A stretch of DNA of 64,000 nucleotides, from the NCBI GenBank assembly GCA_013396655.1, contig WBMV01003343.1, forward strand, positions 1,475,253 through 1,539,252, written 5' to 3'. The notes beneath the pieces were generated by a model. The model was not told where the DNA came from. It searched no databases and saw nothing but the letters and a program-made list of their open reading frames with translations. The translations under genes were made by a program, and so were the position numbers. Positions 14,301-27,868 of the stretch are shown here, one piece after another; position 1 is the stretch's first letter; each line of letters opens with the position of its first letter. The DNA comes from Campylorhamphus procurvoides. Lineage: Eukaryota; Chordata; Aves; Passeriformes; Dendrocolaptidae.

Positions 14301-16020
14301 TGGACAGCATCCAGCATTAACGCTCAAAGGGAGATGCCATATTTATGACTTCTCCAGCCTCACAAGAGCAAGAAAGACTGGCAAACAGTGATTGAAGCAC
14401 AGCTGAATGAAATGCAAAGTATAAAGAGGGAAAAAATAAAATATTTGTTGGGTGTGGATTCCTAAAGAAATTAGGTTTATGCAATGCAGCTTGTCTAGGT
14501 GAGGATGTGTGTGTGTTGCAGGTGCTCTTTCTGCAAGCCCCACACCATACTTTGATCCCACTGAGCTGCTGCCAATGACTTTTGACAGGGGGGAATCAGC
14601 AGTCTTGGAGACAATTCAATTTGCCCATGATGGACAGAGACTGAAGCTTATGCCTCATGGGTAGAAAGGCTGGTAAACTCATTGTTATTAGGCATCAGAC
14701 TATGAAAAGAGGGTGGAGGTTTTTGAATCTGCACCCACTTATTCTGCAGTCCACAGAAGTTCCCCTCCACGGTTTAAACTGGCTGAAAAATATCTCTGTG
14801 TATGTTTCAAATGCATTTGCCAGGTTCTTCAGAAATAAAAGCTTTTCTAATATGCAAGTCACCTGGGAAGAGGTGACTGTAGTCGTGTAGTCTTTTTTTG
14901 GTACCCTCTGGTTTTTCTAAAACCATCTGCAGATGCAAATGCTGCTCCACTGGGGCAAGGCTACCATCATCCAGCCCAGGCTTTGCTGAGGCACAGCATG
15001 TGCTGTTGCTTGTGAATTACACCAGCTCATGTGGAATGTAAAGCTAGCACTTGAGTTTATAGTATCTATTCAGGCTTCTCGGTAAGCTGAGAAAGTGAAC
15101 ATCACCATATCTACAAGGTGGGCAAGGTTTTCCCAAGCAGTGCTCTGCCACATAGTGAATGATGGACCCACAACTGGCAAAACTGGGCTTGGGAAGGAGG
15201 GAAAAGTTCAGAAATCTACAGTCAGAGAATTGTTTTGCAAGATCTACAATTTTATACATATCAAATGCCACTGCTTCCATGGGAAAGATCCCCAAATATC
15301 CTGATCTCCACAGCAGGAAAAGAAATCATAATAATGAATGCAATGACATAAAAGATAGGCCATTTACTGTATTTATAACTAATGTGTTTATGATGCAGCA
15401 GTGTTGAGTGGATATTTGCTGCTTCTCATTGCAAACAGTAGTGGTACTCAGGTTTTTGCACCCACATTCATAACATAGTAAGAGGGGATAAATTTCAAAA
15501 CAGAGGCTAATACCAAATGCCTCCATCCAGAGAAGGCTGTGAGCTCACTGTCTGATGTTCTGAGGTGAAAAAGCACCAACAGCTTTCATTTCATCATTTT
15601 TAAAATGAGATCACTTGCTCAGATGCTGCTGTGATTGATAATGCCAGTGCTTGTCTGTGCTCACACCTCTGTGAAGAATATCCAGAACAGTAGTCCAGGA
15701 CTAGGAAAGAAATTTTGTCCTACACTGCAGCTGAACGAAATGGAGCTCATGCTGCGGGACTGATTATTTCGGATTTGTTAAATTGAAGAAAGCTCTCCCC
15801 ACACGCTGTGTCAGCTTTTACTCAAACCCCTCCCAAACAGTAAAAACTTTTGACTTGATTGTGGCTGCTAAAGCAGGATTAAATGTATAGCCAATATGGA
15901 AGTTGAGATCCCTTTGACTCTGAAGAGAGCCTGAAGCAATGATTCAAAACTATGTGAACTTTCAACTTCAGCTCACTCAGGACTATGGGCTCTTTCATTC
16001 TAAGCTCTGTTTTTCCAAGC

Positions 16021-16035
16021 TTTTTTTTTTTTTTT
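16021..16035. repeat. Poly(T) run, 15 bases
   Basis: Fifteen consecutive T residues are followed by more C/T-rich sequence to about 16050. No target-site duplication was noticed, so it is treated as simple repeat. Confidence 0.9.
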
Positions 16036-17118
16036 CTTCCTTTTTCTTTAGCTACAGGGTTCATTATTTTGCAGAGGATGGGTCTTTCTGCCCTGCAGGG
16101 ATCTGTTTATCACTGCTGACTCTCTGCATCTTCTCCACGGGAAGAAGTAATTGGATTGTACTTTCTGCACATGACCAAGGCAGTGGAAAACTCAGAGCTG
16201 AAGGCCAGAAAACTGAGCTGTCTAGAGGGTAGGGAAACACCTGATGCTTAAGAAAATAAAATGTCTGAGCCTTATCACAAGATCTTTCCTTTCTTCCCAT
16301 AGAGGAACTGGGACACGCTGAACTGAACTCACCAGGCTGCCCAGGTCCATGAAGCCTTCAGGGAACAGTGAAAAACAACCACCTGGATAATCCTTGCTAA
16401 TAACCAGGCCAGGGGCATTAAATGTCTGTGAATATACAAAACAATAAGTATGACTGGGATGTTAAGAGTTCAGGACATTTCTTAAAATTACAATGCAATT
16501 ACCACAGAATATAGTGGTGTTTTTTTACACTGTCAGGGTCTCCGTGTGCTGTCATGTGACTGGTGTATATGATTATACAGGAGCAACTGCAACTCTTCAG
16601 GCCAGAAAATAAGTAAAAAGAAAAAAAAAAGCACATTTATTTCATATATTTCCAGATAGGGTTGTATTTGTTGTAGTTATAATGTTTCAAAATGCTGTAT
16701 TGTAATCTTAAGCATGGTGCTGTTTCTTTGTTCCTAAAGACACCAGAATCCTGACATTATTATATTTGGGAAAAGTGATGAGATTTACAAGAATTTATGC
16801 TGTAAGTCTTTTAGAGTTTAATTGATTTATTATTTTCCTTCAAATGAATGCCTGCTTATCATGTCGTCCTTCCACTGCTTGCACCCCCCTCTACCTCCTT
16901 AGATCCAAGCCTAGAAAAAGAAGCTCTTTGGAGCTTGATGTGTTGTTTGTAGCTATGTTAGAGAAACTGTGCTATTCTAGGAACACTCAGGCTTCACCAA
17001 AGAGCTCCTCCAGCGGTAACATGGTTTTCATCTCAGCCGTAAGAACTTTCACTGGTGTCCTATCAAGCCCCACTAGCCAAACCCCAAGTGCTGGCTGATC
17101 TTTTGCAAGACCTAAAAA

Positions 17119-17184
17119 ATGTGTATGTGTGTGTGTGGGTGTGTGACCACATCCACATGGGTGTATGTCCATATGGGTGTATGC
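17119..17184. repeat. TG microsatellite plus 16-bp tandem pair
   Basis: An imperfect (TG)n run (17121-17145) is followed by two adjacent 16-base units: CCACATGGGTGTATGT at 17153-17168 and CCATATGGGTGTATGC at 17169-17184. They differ at two positions. The second array probably arose by slippage from the first. Such loci are usually length-polymorphic. Confidence 0.85.
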
Positions 17185-19008
17185 ACATATGCCTGTTTGT
17201 TCTAATGAAAGAGAGGTTTAATGACCAGTTTTGAAACCACCTCAGCCCCATTACAGCAGATTCATCCTGTAGGCTTGCTCTGACATACAGCACTGACATG
17301 GACTCACAGACCTGACCCATCGCCCGCTGAAAGGTTTACTGCTGGGATGTGTTGTTTTCCTCTGGACAATCCATCACCTCTGCCTGTCCCTGCAGTGGAG
17401 ACAGAGGATGGTGATACATGCCTATATGATGGTCTGTGAATCAAGAGAGCCCCTACCTAGGCTGTGCCAGTTTAGATTTGCATGAGGACTGCTTTGTACA
17501 GGAATGGGACTGCGCTGCATAAGAATATCACCCCAAAACTTGTGCTTGTCAGCAATGACACAGTTTCTTACACAGGCTGATTTGTACATTTCTCTTCAAA
17601 AAATATTTTATCAACTTTGACTGGAATAAAAGCACTGGCACAGAGGGAAAACTGTCTGCTATTATTTTCCACTTATAAAGGACACAAATCTGCATGATGA
17701 GCCAAATTCTCCTGTTACAAAGATTATTTGTTATGTGAAACAGCTAAAACAGCAGAAAGAAGCCATTCCTGGAATTTACGAGGAAAAAGATTTTTCTTTA
17801 CAGCAGCAAAGCACCACCATTGTCCCACTCAGCATATTAACACTCACAGTAAAAGATGGCAGTTGCAAAAATGTGGAGGAGTACGATTAAATCAGTATTT
17901 CTTAAATAGTTCTGGAGTGTGCAAGCTGATATTTTGGAAGAATAATGGAGAATGCACCATGTTCTGAGCTGTCAGAATTTCTGAGGGAGCAGATTCAAAG
18001 GTTTTGTGTCACTTAATACCTCCTAAATCTCCAGATGAATGGAACAAGAGCAAACAGGACAGGGTGTTGTATTTGCATGTTAGATGAGCTATGATTTGTT
18101 TTCTTTTTTCTTTTTTTTTTTAAGCAAAATCATAATTTAAATGCTGCTGTGATAGAGAACTAAAATTGCGCAGTACCACACACAGATCTCCTACAGATAG
18201 TATGAGTTGGCACATATGTGTGTGAGAGTATTTGTGTTGTAATTTAAAATATAACGTCATCCCAAGCTAAAAACATTTAGGAAATTCCTTTGAGTGAAAG
18301 TCTTCACCTCAAAAAGGGGATGCATGGTAATGAAAATCAATGTGGCAGCCAGAAATAGCATTAAACCTTTACCAGCAAGACATGGCACATCAAAGAAGTT
18401 AAATTAATCTTCCAACCTTCTGTCCCAAATATTGCTACTGCAATATGAGCCTCCCTTTCTTTGTGCTGATAACTACACGGTTATTTCTGGTCCCCGTCAA
18501 TGTGCACTGCATGTTGTCTTTGCCACCACGGTCTCTCCATCTCCAGACATCTGAGCTACAGCTAAAGGTCTGGATTAACAGAAGCAGAATTTTGCACGGG
18601 CAACGATACTGTGAAATACAGGGAAAGCAAAGATATACGGACCTTTAGTTTGTGAGCAGCCACCAACGCTGGGATTTCAGTATACAGCATGGCTGAGGCT
18701 AAACTTGGTATCATAACAAAGTGTGGGTCTAAATAAAAGCTGCCTTAAACTCCCAGGAGGTTTGCAGCTTCTACATGACGACAGTTGTTAGAGAGTGGCT
18801 CTCCTACAGAAACAACTATACCAAATATAGCGTGCTCGAGTAAATGCAAGAGGCAATGCTGGAAGAACACTAAAAACGTTTTGCTTTCTCTCTGAAAGCA
18901 ACACTATTTCTGTGAGAGGTCATAGATGTCCTATCTTAAGACATTTGTGTATTTGTCCCTCTAGCTCTGTGATTCCCTCGGTTATTAACGCAAGACAGAC
19001 ATTTTCAG

Positions 19009-19123
19009 AAGCTCCTGGTCTTTCTTGAGGCTGTGCTTTGTGTTGAGAGACTTCTTCATGCACCGGCCCCCGGGAAGCTGGTGAGCAGCTTTCTCTCCCA
19101 GATGAATGCCAGTTGCATCGAAG
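19009..19123 (+). CDS. Candidate internal exon, unrecognised
   Basis: The sequence shows an acceptor-like CAGACATTTTCAG, then 115 bases open in one frame, then a strong donor GAAG|GTAAGC. The translation starts KLLVFLEAVLCVERLLHA and ends NASCIEG, a plausible amphipathic helix-rich segment. An internal donor-like CTG|GTGAGC at 19080 would give a 72-base exon that keeps phase 0 to phase 0. An internal acceptor, TTTCTCTCCCAG, ends at 19101. No partner exon was found on this strand, so it could equally be part of a long noncoding RNA or chance. The protein is not recognised. Confidence 0.27.
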
Positions 19124-19300
19124 GTAAGCCACCAGGAAACCCTAATTATGTCACCTTTTCTCTTGGTGTGCTGTCGATCAGTTTCATAGCTAGTCTTCCT
19201 TTAGCTGCATATTCATGCAGGCAGCAGGATGGAACTGGGGGAGGAAGCAGCCAAACACAGTAATGCAGACATTTGCCTACTTTACTATAATGGTGTACTT

Positions 19301-19396
19301 TCACAGAATGATAGAATATCTTGTGTTAGAAGGGACCTTAAAAAACCTCTGGTTCCAACTCCCCTGCCACGGGCAGCGGCATCTTCTACTAGACCA
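19301..19396 (-). mobile_element. CR1 LINE 3' end, short fragment
   Basis: The + strand reads TCACAGAATGATAGAATATC, then GTTAGAAGGGACCTTAAAAA, then CCAACTCCCCTGCCACGGGCAG and TTCTACTAGACCA. That is the reverse complement of the CR1 3' terminus seen in birds, including the terminal ATTCTATGATTCT-type repeat at its left end. The element is therefore antisense to the + strand and strongly 5'-truncated, as most CR1 copies are. It contains no coding part. Confidence 0.85.
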
Positions 19397-22300
19397 CTTC
19401 CTGTCAACTTCTCTGCTGTCCTTTTCCTCCTGCTCTGCTCAGGATGGCACGTGCGTTCCTCATGCAGCTGCTGTGACCTGCAGGAACTTTGCAGGCAGGT
19501 ACAAGCTGCAGGACAGCAAAATATACCAAAGCTGAATGCAAAACTCTTCTGGTTCACAGAATGCTTGGTTCATGTGTGAGTTTCAAAGCACAGCAGGCTT
19601 GTAAGGGAGCTTATAGGAAGACTCATTCATTGGCCTTTTTATTCCACATAGGCTTCCTCCTCTGCATCTTGCTTTTTTGTTTGTTTGGTTGGTTTTTTGG
19701 TTTGCAGTTGTTCTAACTTCAGCACACAAAGCAGAATGCAGTGAAACCCCTTGTATGTCAGTACAAAACTGTAGCAAGAAATGGTTTCAACTGAAGATGG
19801 GCCAGCTTTCACCTCCCCTGATCCATAACCCTTTCATCTCCCCTGAGGAGCGACCTTCCTGGAAAATGCTGCAAGCGGCCGAGTCTAGTGTGGCTCCATG
19901 GCAAGCCAGAATTAAATGCTGCTCTGGACTGTGTGTGGGGGGACAAGATATGCCAGTGCATTTGAGTCTCTACAAAGCACACGTTTCCACACTCACAATG
20001 TGGGTATCACTTGTTATGGGGAGGGACAGAAACTGAGCAATGCCTTCCTTAAAGGCCCTTGCCACCTATGGGTGCCAGAGGGGGGTTTACGTAAGTAAAA
20101 GTGAGACTTTGGACTTCTGCAAAATAGGAGGTGTCCGAGTGGGATGTGCATGCCTCTGAACAGCTGAGCCATCTGTGGCCTGAAACATCATCAGCAATCT
20201 CAGCTATAAGCCCCCACCATTCCATCTTAAAATTAAAGTAATTTTCAAAATAATAGGAGCACATTCACGCTTGGAAACAGTAGAGCACTTAGAATCTTTT
20301 TGTACTTCAGCACTAGAAAAAAGAAGGGGACAAAGTGCCAGGGAATATTGTTTCTTGGCTGAACTCTTGTAGACTGAGTTTTGGTCCAGAGGGTTTTTTT
20401 GCATGACTCAGTGGTAAGTTTCTGAACAAAGAACTTTATGATACAGAGGCAATACTGCAAAAAGCATTTAACTCTAGATGTGCTGGAGGTTGTTTTGAAA
20501 ACTTTGGGTATCATTTCTTTCCTTTTCATGGCAGTGCTTGCAAATGGATTTGAAACCTTCCTTGGGGATTTCTGTCACAAAGTGTGTAAAAATTTAAGTG
20601 CTTTGTGATCTCTATGAGAAGACAGAGTAGCAGGTAGAGTAGATAATTTGAATTACTTAGAGGAAGGATGTTTTTGAAAGCCTTACTTAATTCTTGTGAA
20701 AACTAGTTGGTAGTAAAATTACCTTCCAAAAGCTTCTCTGCATACTCCCCTAATGAACTTCTGATTTACATGCAGTATGTAGATATGACTTCTCTCTCCT
20801 AATGTCATTTTCTTCCTTTTATTCAAGGCAGATTTCTGTTTTAGGGAGAAACATTATATGATGTGCGTAGTCACTGTGGGGGAATTATTGCAAATACCTC
20901 ATTTGTAATGCTTTTGTTCTTCCACTCTGAAACCCCACATCTCACTTCTCCAAGGAGGAGAGGATATTGTGTTTCACTTATTACCAAGCCTAAAGCATTG
21001 TTAGGATTAACTGCAACTAATCACTAAAATATGCCTTCTCATTTTGGAACTGTTGTGACTCTTCAACATGGGTAAAGTGCTTCCTACTTCAAAATCTGTT
21101 TCACTTCCAATCATTTTTCCCTCCTCAAAGGCTACATCTGGGCCTGTGCCTCCCTCATCAGCATGCCTGTGTCATCAAAACTTAGAACAGGAGGAGAATG
21201 AGGTGTCCAGCACACAGCAGTGACAGCATGCCAGTACAAGGATCAAACCCAAAAGTGACCAGACTTCAGAAAAGAAGGAGTAGGAAAGTTGCTGAGGTCT
21301 CCACACAAGTCAGTTCCACCAAAGTGGAACTGAAGCTCTTTCACAACTCAGTGTCTTTTCCCCAACTCCTGTGGAGGCAGCTTCCAGCATGTCACATCCC
21401 ATCTTTGCCTTTCCAGGTAAGACTCAGACATCAGTATGAGTATTGGGAAAATGTTTACTTCTTTTTACATGCAGTAACTGCTGTATCTATTATACAATAC
21501 AATTATGTAATTTATTGAAGGATAATGCTGAATAAAGGGCTGTCTGATACTGTGCTGGAGTTTAGAAAACTGATCACTAACCTAGTGTTTTCCAACAAGC
21601 CACCCTGATTTACAGCATGGAGTAAAAGTAATGAAGTAAACTTGTGCTTCAGGGCATAAGCAAGTTTCATGAATGGTTGGGGTAGGAATAATATTCTCTT
21701 CTGGCACATTACTTTATCACTACAGAATATGGGACTGCTGTGCCATCGTTCTCTGAAGGGTATTGTACTGGTACTTTTAGACACTAGGTAAGTAATTTTT
21801 TAAAATTTATAGATTCTTCAACTTCTTTCAGTGGAAATACAGGTTTTCAAGGACATTTTGCACAGGTCAATTGCTGTGTTGAAACCAAGAACTTAATTTC
21901 CTCAATCACATTTCATAATTGCATTAGGGGTAGTTCACAGATGTCCAGGGACCGATGAACCACATGATGAAAACCAAGAGACAACTCAGACCAGGACTCA
22001 GATTCTGTCTGACAGTTTTTTTAACACCTGATGTCTTTAATCAATGCTTGTTTTTTTTTAAATATTTTTTTTTAAGTTGCAGAAGACATGCTTCAATTCA
22101 TCTGGAAAATATGAACTTGGGGGAAGACCTCAAAAGTCTGTGGAAAGCTTATAAGGACTGATATCTGACTTAATTGTAACTGTTTAATTCTAGACTGAAA
22201 ATTAATGAATTTACCAAGTTTCATATTTCTAAGAAAACAAAGACATAAATCTACAGCCATGTTGACAAACAATGTGCAGATTTCTTGTGGAAAATCTGAA

Positions 22301-25300
22301 AAGAAGGCCCACACCTGTGGGAAGGGTGTTCCCCAGATTATGTCACCTATGTGTATCATGAAGGAATTTTCTCCTTGGCTGCTCTGATGAGGATTTTTAA
22401 CAGTTGCCTCCCATTTACTCCACAGCATTTCATTGCTGAGTAACTTGTACTTCTTCACACCATTTTAATTTGATGACATGTACAAGTAATGCAGAGAACT
22501 TTTTTCCTAGGGGAAATTAAGAAAATAATTCATTCTTTCACTCAGTAACTCAACTAAATTCAATTCAGGTTAATTCTGTTACGAAAGGTGTTTAGCTAAT
22601 TCTGCCAAATTAAAATATGAAAGGAAAAGCGTCAATAATACTGACCATCTTCTCATTACAATTCTTAGTTCTTTCATGTCATGCTTTCTCCATTGAGGAT
22701 TTTGTTTTGCAGAGGGAGAAACTAGCATAAAGTCATAGAAGGCTTAAGTCACATCTGTAGTTTCTTCATGTTACTGAACACAAACATACATATATGTACA
22801 TGGAACAAAATCTCAGCAATGCACCTTTCACATTGATTTGGGTTTTTTTGGTTTCATTTTTGAGATTTTTTCCTTTATATTTACTTTAATGTGTGTTTGC
22901 CAGATGCATTGTATGCACAGAAAAAGGTGTAGTAAGAGGACAAGAGTGTGGACTGCACTCTGTGTCCTTAAGAGACAAAGTATTATTTGGAAATTTCTAT
23001 GGCACAGGGCCCTGCTGGCAGCTGCTGATCTCATTCCTCTCCCTCATATGTGGTTGTTAACACAAGGACACATAAGGGAATGGCCAAGTATCAGAGAAGC
23101 CATGACCAAAGTGAATATTGATTCTCTTTTTCCTTGGTGTGACTGGCTGCATAGAAAACATTGATCACTAGTGCAGCCTTGAGAGAAGGCTGGGTGAATC
23201 CATGGAAGAGAAACCCCTTGAGAGCTACTGAATACACAGAAAACCAGTCTGGCTTGGAATGTGGCTGGGCTGCAAAAGGCTGTAAAGTACTTGGAGAAGA
23301 GGGGAGATGCTGCTTCTCCGGTCTCACGCTCCTTGTTCCAACATCAGCTTTTGGGCGTTGGCATCAGCTGTTCTTATTTCATTATGCTTTTATTTACTGT
23401 TGGAAGGAGACGAGGACTGGAAGCTGCCCAGGACGCTGGCTGCAGGCACTGAGAGACCTCTCTTTCCCAAGGGCTGGCTGCAGCACAGAACTGACAGGCG
23501 CTGCAGCTGCCCAGTAAGAGTGTTTCATATCCAGAAAGAATTTTCCAGAGTGCCTAAATGGCTTGAAACTGCAAGTTCTGTTGGCCAAGATCAAGTGACT
23601 TGCACATATTGGGAAACTGCCTCCGGTTAGCTATCTCTCTTTTTGTCTCTCTACCTGTGTTTGCACGTTTTCAATTATGCAGAAATGTATCATTAAGCTC
23701 CACTTCTCTATATTTAAGCAGGCAAGGAACAGTAAGCTTCAAACTTTGACAGAACTTGAAATATTTTAATGTGAACCACTCTTGCTTGGATAGAAAAGCA
23801 CATATTTCTGTGTTAATTCTGAGTCATGCTAACTGGTATTGGTAACTTTGTGCCCGCATCATAGCACACTAGATGGATAGACTGCAGCAAAACGAGCTAC
23901 GTGTTGCATTTAGAAGCAAGTACTACCGTTAAAAAATTTACCTGTCTGAAAAGACTTGGCAAAATGAGAAAGTTCAGCTCAGTACTCAGAGCAGTTGCTC
24001 CCTGCCTGACTCTCCTCATGGCTGCCAGGAACGCCTGGCATGTCAGGTAACACTGTGAGGAACAGTCAAAAAGCGCTTCATTTCTCATAAAAATGGAACA
24101 AGCTCCTTATTGAAAAGAGGTGTTACAGCTGCAGAGGATGCTGTAGCCATGCTTCTCAGCCATCAGGCAGAGCCCAGGAGCCTGCCAGGGAGCAGCTTTT
24201 AGCAGTTTTGCAAGGTAACGTGTATAACAGGGGCACTGCAATCCCAAGGAGACAGGTCCAGCTGCCTTGTGCCATAGCATCTGACCTTTTTTTACAGCTT
24301 CATTACCCAAAAAACACACACTAGCAGCAAACTCTAACATGAAACAAGCAATAATAAAATACATCTATTTAATTGTTCACAGTCTGCTAAGTCAGGAGAG
24401 CCCCTGGGACACCCTGCACTGTTTTGACCTCCAGTTCTCTCCTGACTCATCTGCAGCTCTGCTGTTTCATTTGGGAGATCTTTCAGTTTTTGCTTCTCCC
24501 CGCCTGCTACATCCACAGTGTAGATGCTGTTCTCTCCTTGTGTGGCTGCAGCTGGCTGCCCCTTCCTGAGGAAGAGTGATGACTTTTTAAGACTGTGGTG
24601 ATCTGGTGAGACAGGTGGCTGTACAGTCTCAGACAGAAGGTCCCAACTATCAGTGTCCTGTCTGTTCAAGACTTTACAAGCTAGATGCCTTTGTAACCTT
24701 CTCCCCTTGGACCTGAGAGTGGCATCAGGTGCAGGGGCTCTTTAACACTACAAGGTTTGTAACATCTGGCCAATACCATGGTTATAACAATAAATGCCAA
24801 CACTTATAACGAATATCTTCAGGATTTCCCCAGACTTTTCAATGATTTTCAGGGCTCCTGTGGCCTGTATCTGTCCATACTACTCTAGAAATGACATCTC
24901 AAATGATTTTGACATTGAGGATTTGTGTGAAGCTGGTATAGAGGCTGGTAAGAGACTGCTTGACCCTCTAGGGTTGGGGGCATTTGAACTGAAAGTAGAG
25001 AGGCTATAGAAGGCTCAGAGAGATGTGTATGGTCTCGCTTTCCTCTTTCTGTCCTGGGACTTTGTGTACAAGTGGCAATTACAGATGTACCCCTGAAACT
25101 CATACCAAGCTTCTGACCTGTTGTTGCATACTATTTTATGCAGCATATCATGTCCAACATGACTGTAATGTCTTCTGTCTTACTCAGATACAGCTCTGTC
25201 TCTTGCTTTTTAAAATTTTCTCCCAGAAATTTCTCTTAGGCAGACTTTTTCTTCCATTATTCAGTCTCAAATCTGATTTCACCACTGTTTTGCTCCACAT

Positions 25301-25447
25301 CAAAACCTGCAACCTCAATCCCTTTACACTTACGGCTCTCAAAAGCCTAGAAAGCTGTTCCAAGGCAGCTGGTCTCTGTGGAGCTGGGGCAATGAGCTGG
25401 AGTAGCTGTACAAGTTTCTGTTATTAAAAGCAAGCAGACCTGTCCAG

Positions 25448-25538
25448 TTTTTTGTGTTCTTTTTTGTTTGGTTTGTTTTTTTTCGTTTGTGTGGGGTTTT
25501 TTTGTTGTTGTTTTTTGGTTTTGTTTGTTTGTTTTTTT
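25448..25538. repeat. T/G-rich low-complexity tract
   Basis: This is about 90 bases made nearly entirely of T and G (TTTG, TTGTTGTTG, TTTGTTTG units). It has no coding meaning; the + strand frames through it give only Phe/Val/Cys/Gly runs. Similar shorter tracts lie at 19673-19708 and 27831-27868, and a longer one at 38985-39112. Confidence 0.85.
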
Positions 25539-27830
25539 AATCCCAGGGGTCAGGCTGGACTATCTCGCTGCCAGCTCACTGTTTTCCTTGTCTGGCAGTG
25601 TTTGCTGTGGGCACTCATGCTTGGCCAAAGGATATGCTTTGTGGCTTTGCTCAGGCAAGCCTGTCCCCCACATGTTCAATGTATGTCGTATAAACAATGC
25701 AAGTTCTTTGCTGGAGCTACTGGGTTGCTGCTTAAGAAAAATGCTGGGAGTTAGCACAGGCACATCCTGTGGTGGTCATTGTGGGCAGTAAGTTACAGTG
25801 ATTTCTTGGGCCGCCCTTCTGGGCTGTAAAGGTTTTGCAAACAGACATCTATGTGGTACTCCATACAGCATCCCCGGCCTGCAATACTGCCAGAGACATT
25901 GCAGGGCAGTACCCTCTCCTCACCTGAGAGCTTTGGAGTCCCAGTGACATGTGTTGTAGTTGTCTGAACACTCAGGAGTGGCTTCTTTGTGATGCTGGTT
26001 AATCTCTCCAGGGCTGGATCTGTTTCTCTCAATAACTTTCTTTACACACTGGAATCCCACAAGCAACCCTTGTTTTTAATTAGGGCTCCATATTGTGTCT
26101 GAAGATACCCATAGTGTCAGAGATCTCACATCTGAAACAAGGCTCTATGGCCCCTTATTTTTATTCTCAGTTTTGAGAACAATTACTAAGTCCCTTTACA
26201 GCCTTATTCTGTCCAGGTCAAGTCTTCAAATAACTTTCTCAATGGTTCAATTGTTCCAAGCATTATTTTGAAAATAATAAGTGACTCTCTTGGGTCACTT
26301 CTTGTCTGACTTGCTCAGTGAGACAGTAAAAAAGTTTTACTGCCATGTTTTCTCAGCATTTTTCATGGCCAGCTCATGCTCATATGGACATTTCAAACTG
26401 GCTTTTTTGAGCTCTCAGTGACCCAAGCCCCTTCTGGCAGTTTGCCTGCTTCATTTCCAGGCTGTCTTTCTTTGCCTGGACAATGGGGTGTTCATCAGCA
26501 GGGCTGCTGCTGCTGCAGTGATCCATGTAGTGCACTGGCTGATGACGGAGTTCTGTCCCACCTCTTAGAAGAGGATGGCTTATCTCCAGCAACAGGTCAC
26601 CCCTTGCTGTGCACTCCCTGGTGTCATCTCTGAATGCTTCCTGCTTAAAATCTGCACCTGATCCTCAATCCTCTGGAACTGAGCATAAAGAAATACTTGA
26701 GTACAAGAACTCAAAAGTAATTTCTACCATCCCTTATGGAGTAGCACTGCCTCTGGTGTTAATAAGAGAGAAGTCCTGTTGGAGCCTGTAGCAAACATCC
26801 CTCAGGCAGCTGTGGCAAATGAGGAAGCATTTAAAGGTGGGCTGTGTCCTAGTATCATCTGTTGGAAAGGACGCTATGTTTCATATATTTGATGTTATTG
26901 CTCTGAAAGACTAAATGAGGGAGCACACTACCAACTGAAGTGCTTATGGAAATTAAAGCCATGTTTAAATGAATTTAAAACTTTTAATGCAAAATTCAGC
27001 ACTTAGAAATTTTGCATCAACTTCTACTTAATTAAAATTAATAAGGTTTCAAAGAGTTTTAGTTGGGATAGATGAGGAAAGAATTTGGCCTTAAATATGT
27101 AATTAAAATACAATTACATTGGAAGGAAGTCATTACTGAGGTTGTACCTCAAAAGCATACCTAATGGGCTATCAGGAGAAAAGGTTTATGTGTTTGGTAT
27201 ACCCACTATATAAGATATGAAATGATGTAGTCACCGAGAGAAAGAGATATTAGCAAGATCATTTAGGTAGATAGTAATGGTTTTTTTACAATCAGATCCC
27301 TTTGGCTATGCTCAGCAAGGGTTCTGCTTCATCTTAGTTTGGGATGTACAAGCACCTCTGCAAGTTTTCCTTCTGACACATTTAGTTGTTTCCCAACCCT
27401 CTGATGGGGCTATAAGAGAGGGAAGCATTGTTCAACCATGTCAGACATCTCTGGGTGATGGAAACATTAGCACTGAAAGAGCTCAGTTGTCTGATTTTGG
27501 GAGCCATTTGACAAACTCAAAGTGAAGGGCGTAATCAAATCCTGGTTAAAACTATGGAGGGAGCTTTGCTCTTCATCCCTGCACCAGTCTGCATGAAGCC
27601 TTGAGCACAGCACCAGAATTGTGGTGTCAGAGTTATGCACAGCCCTACACTTGCACATTTTGTTTTTACTTTATTCTGCTGGCACACCTATGAAAAATAG
27701 TTTAATAAATATGGCATTCCACAACATGCACAAAACAGACAGGTTTGGGAGTTAAAATTGAAGTGTGAGCATTAAAACTGAAGCCACGTTTTGCTCTGTC
27801 TCCACAGAACAATCCATCATTCATTTGACT

Positions 27831-27868
27831 GTTTTTGTTTTGTCTTTGTTTGTTTTTGGGTTTTTTGG
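27831..27868. repeat. T/G-rich low-complexity tract
   Basis: This 38-base T/G-rich stretch contains TTTGTTTGTTTTTGGG. It has the same composition and strand orientation as the tracts at 25448 and 38985. Confidence 0.8.

Larger units (their letters stand above)
8663..19008. other. Noncoding flank, no gene seen
   Basis: Apart from homopolymer runs and a TG repeat listed separately, I see no supported feature. A 159-codon minus-strand open frame (about 10662-11141) lacks recognisable sequence or clean splice sites. AT-rich stretches at about 10010-10620 and 13830-14060 have unusually uniform base composition without repeats and could be conserved noncoding DNA, but this is only an impression. 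Confidence 0.55.

Noticed and set aside
25793..26032. Minus-strand frame with a strong donor CTCAG|GTGAGG
   Set aside because: The donor is internal to the frame. The best acceptor upstream puts the reading frame into a stop, so no clean exon can be built.
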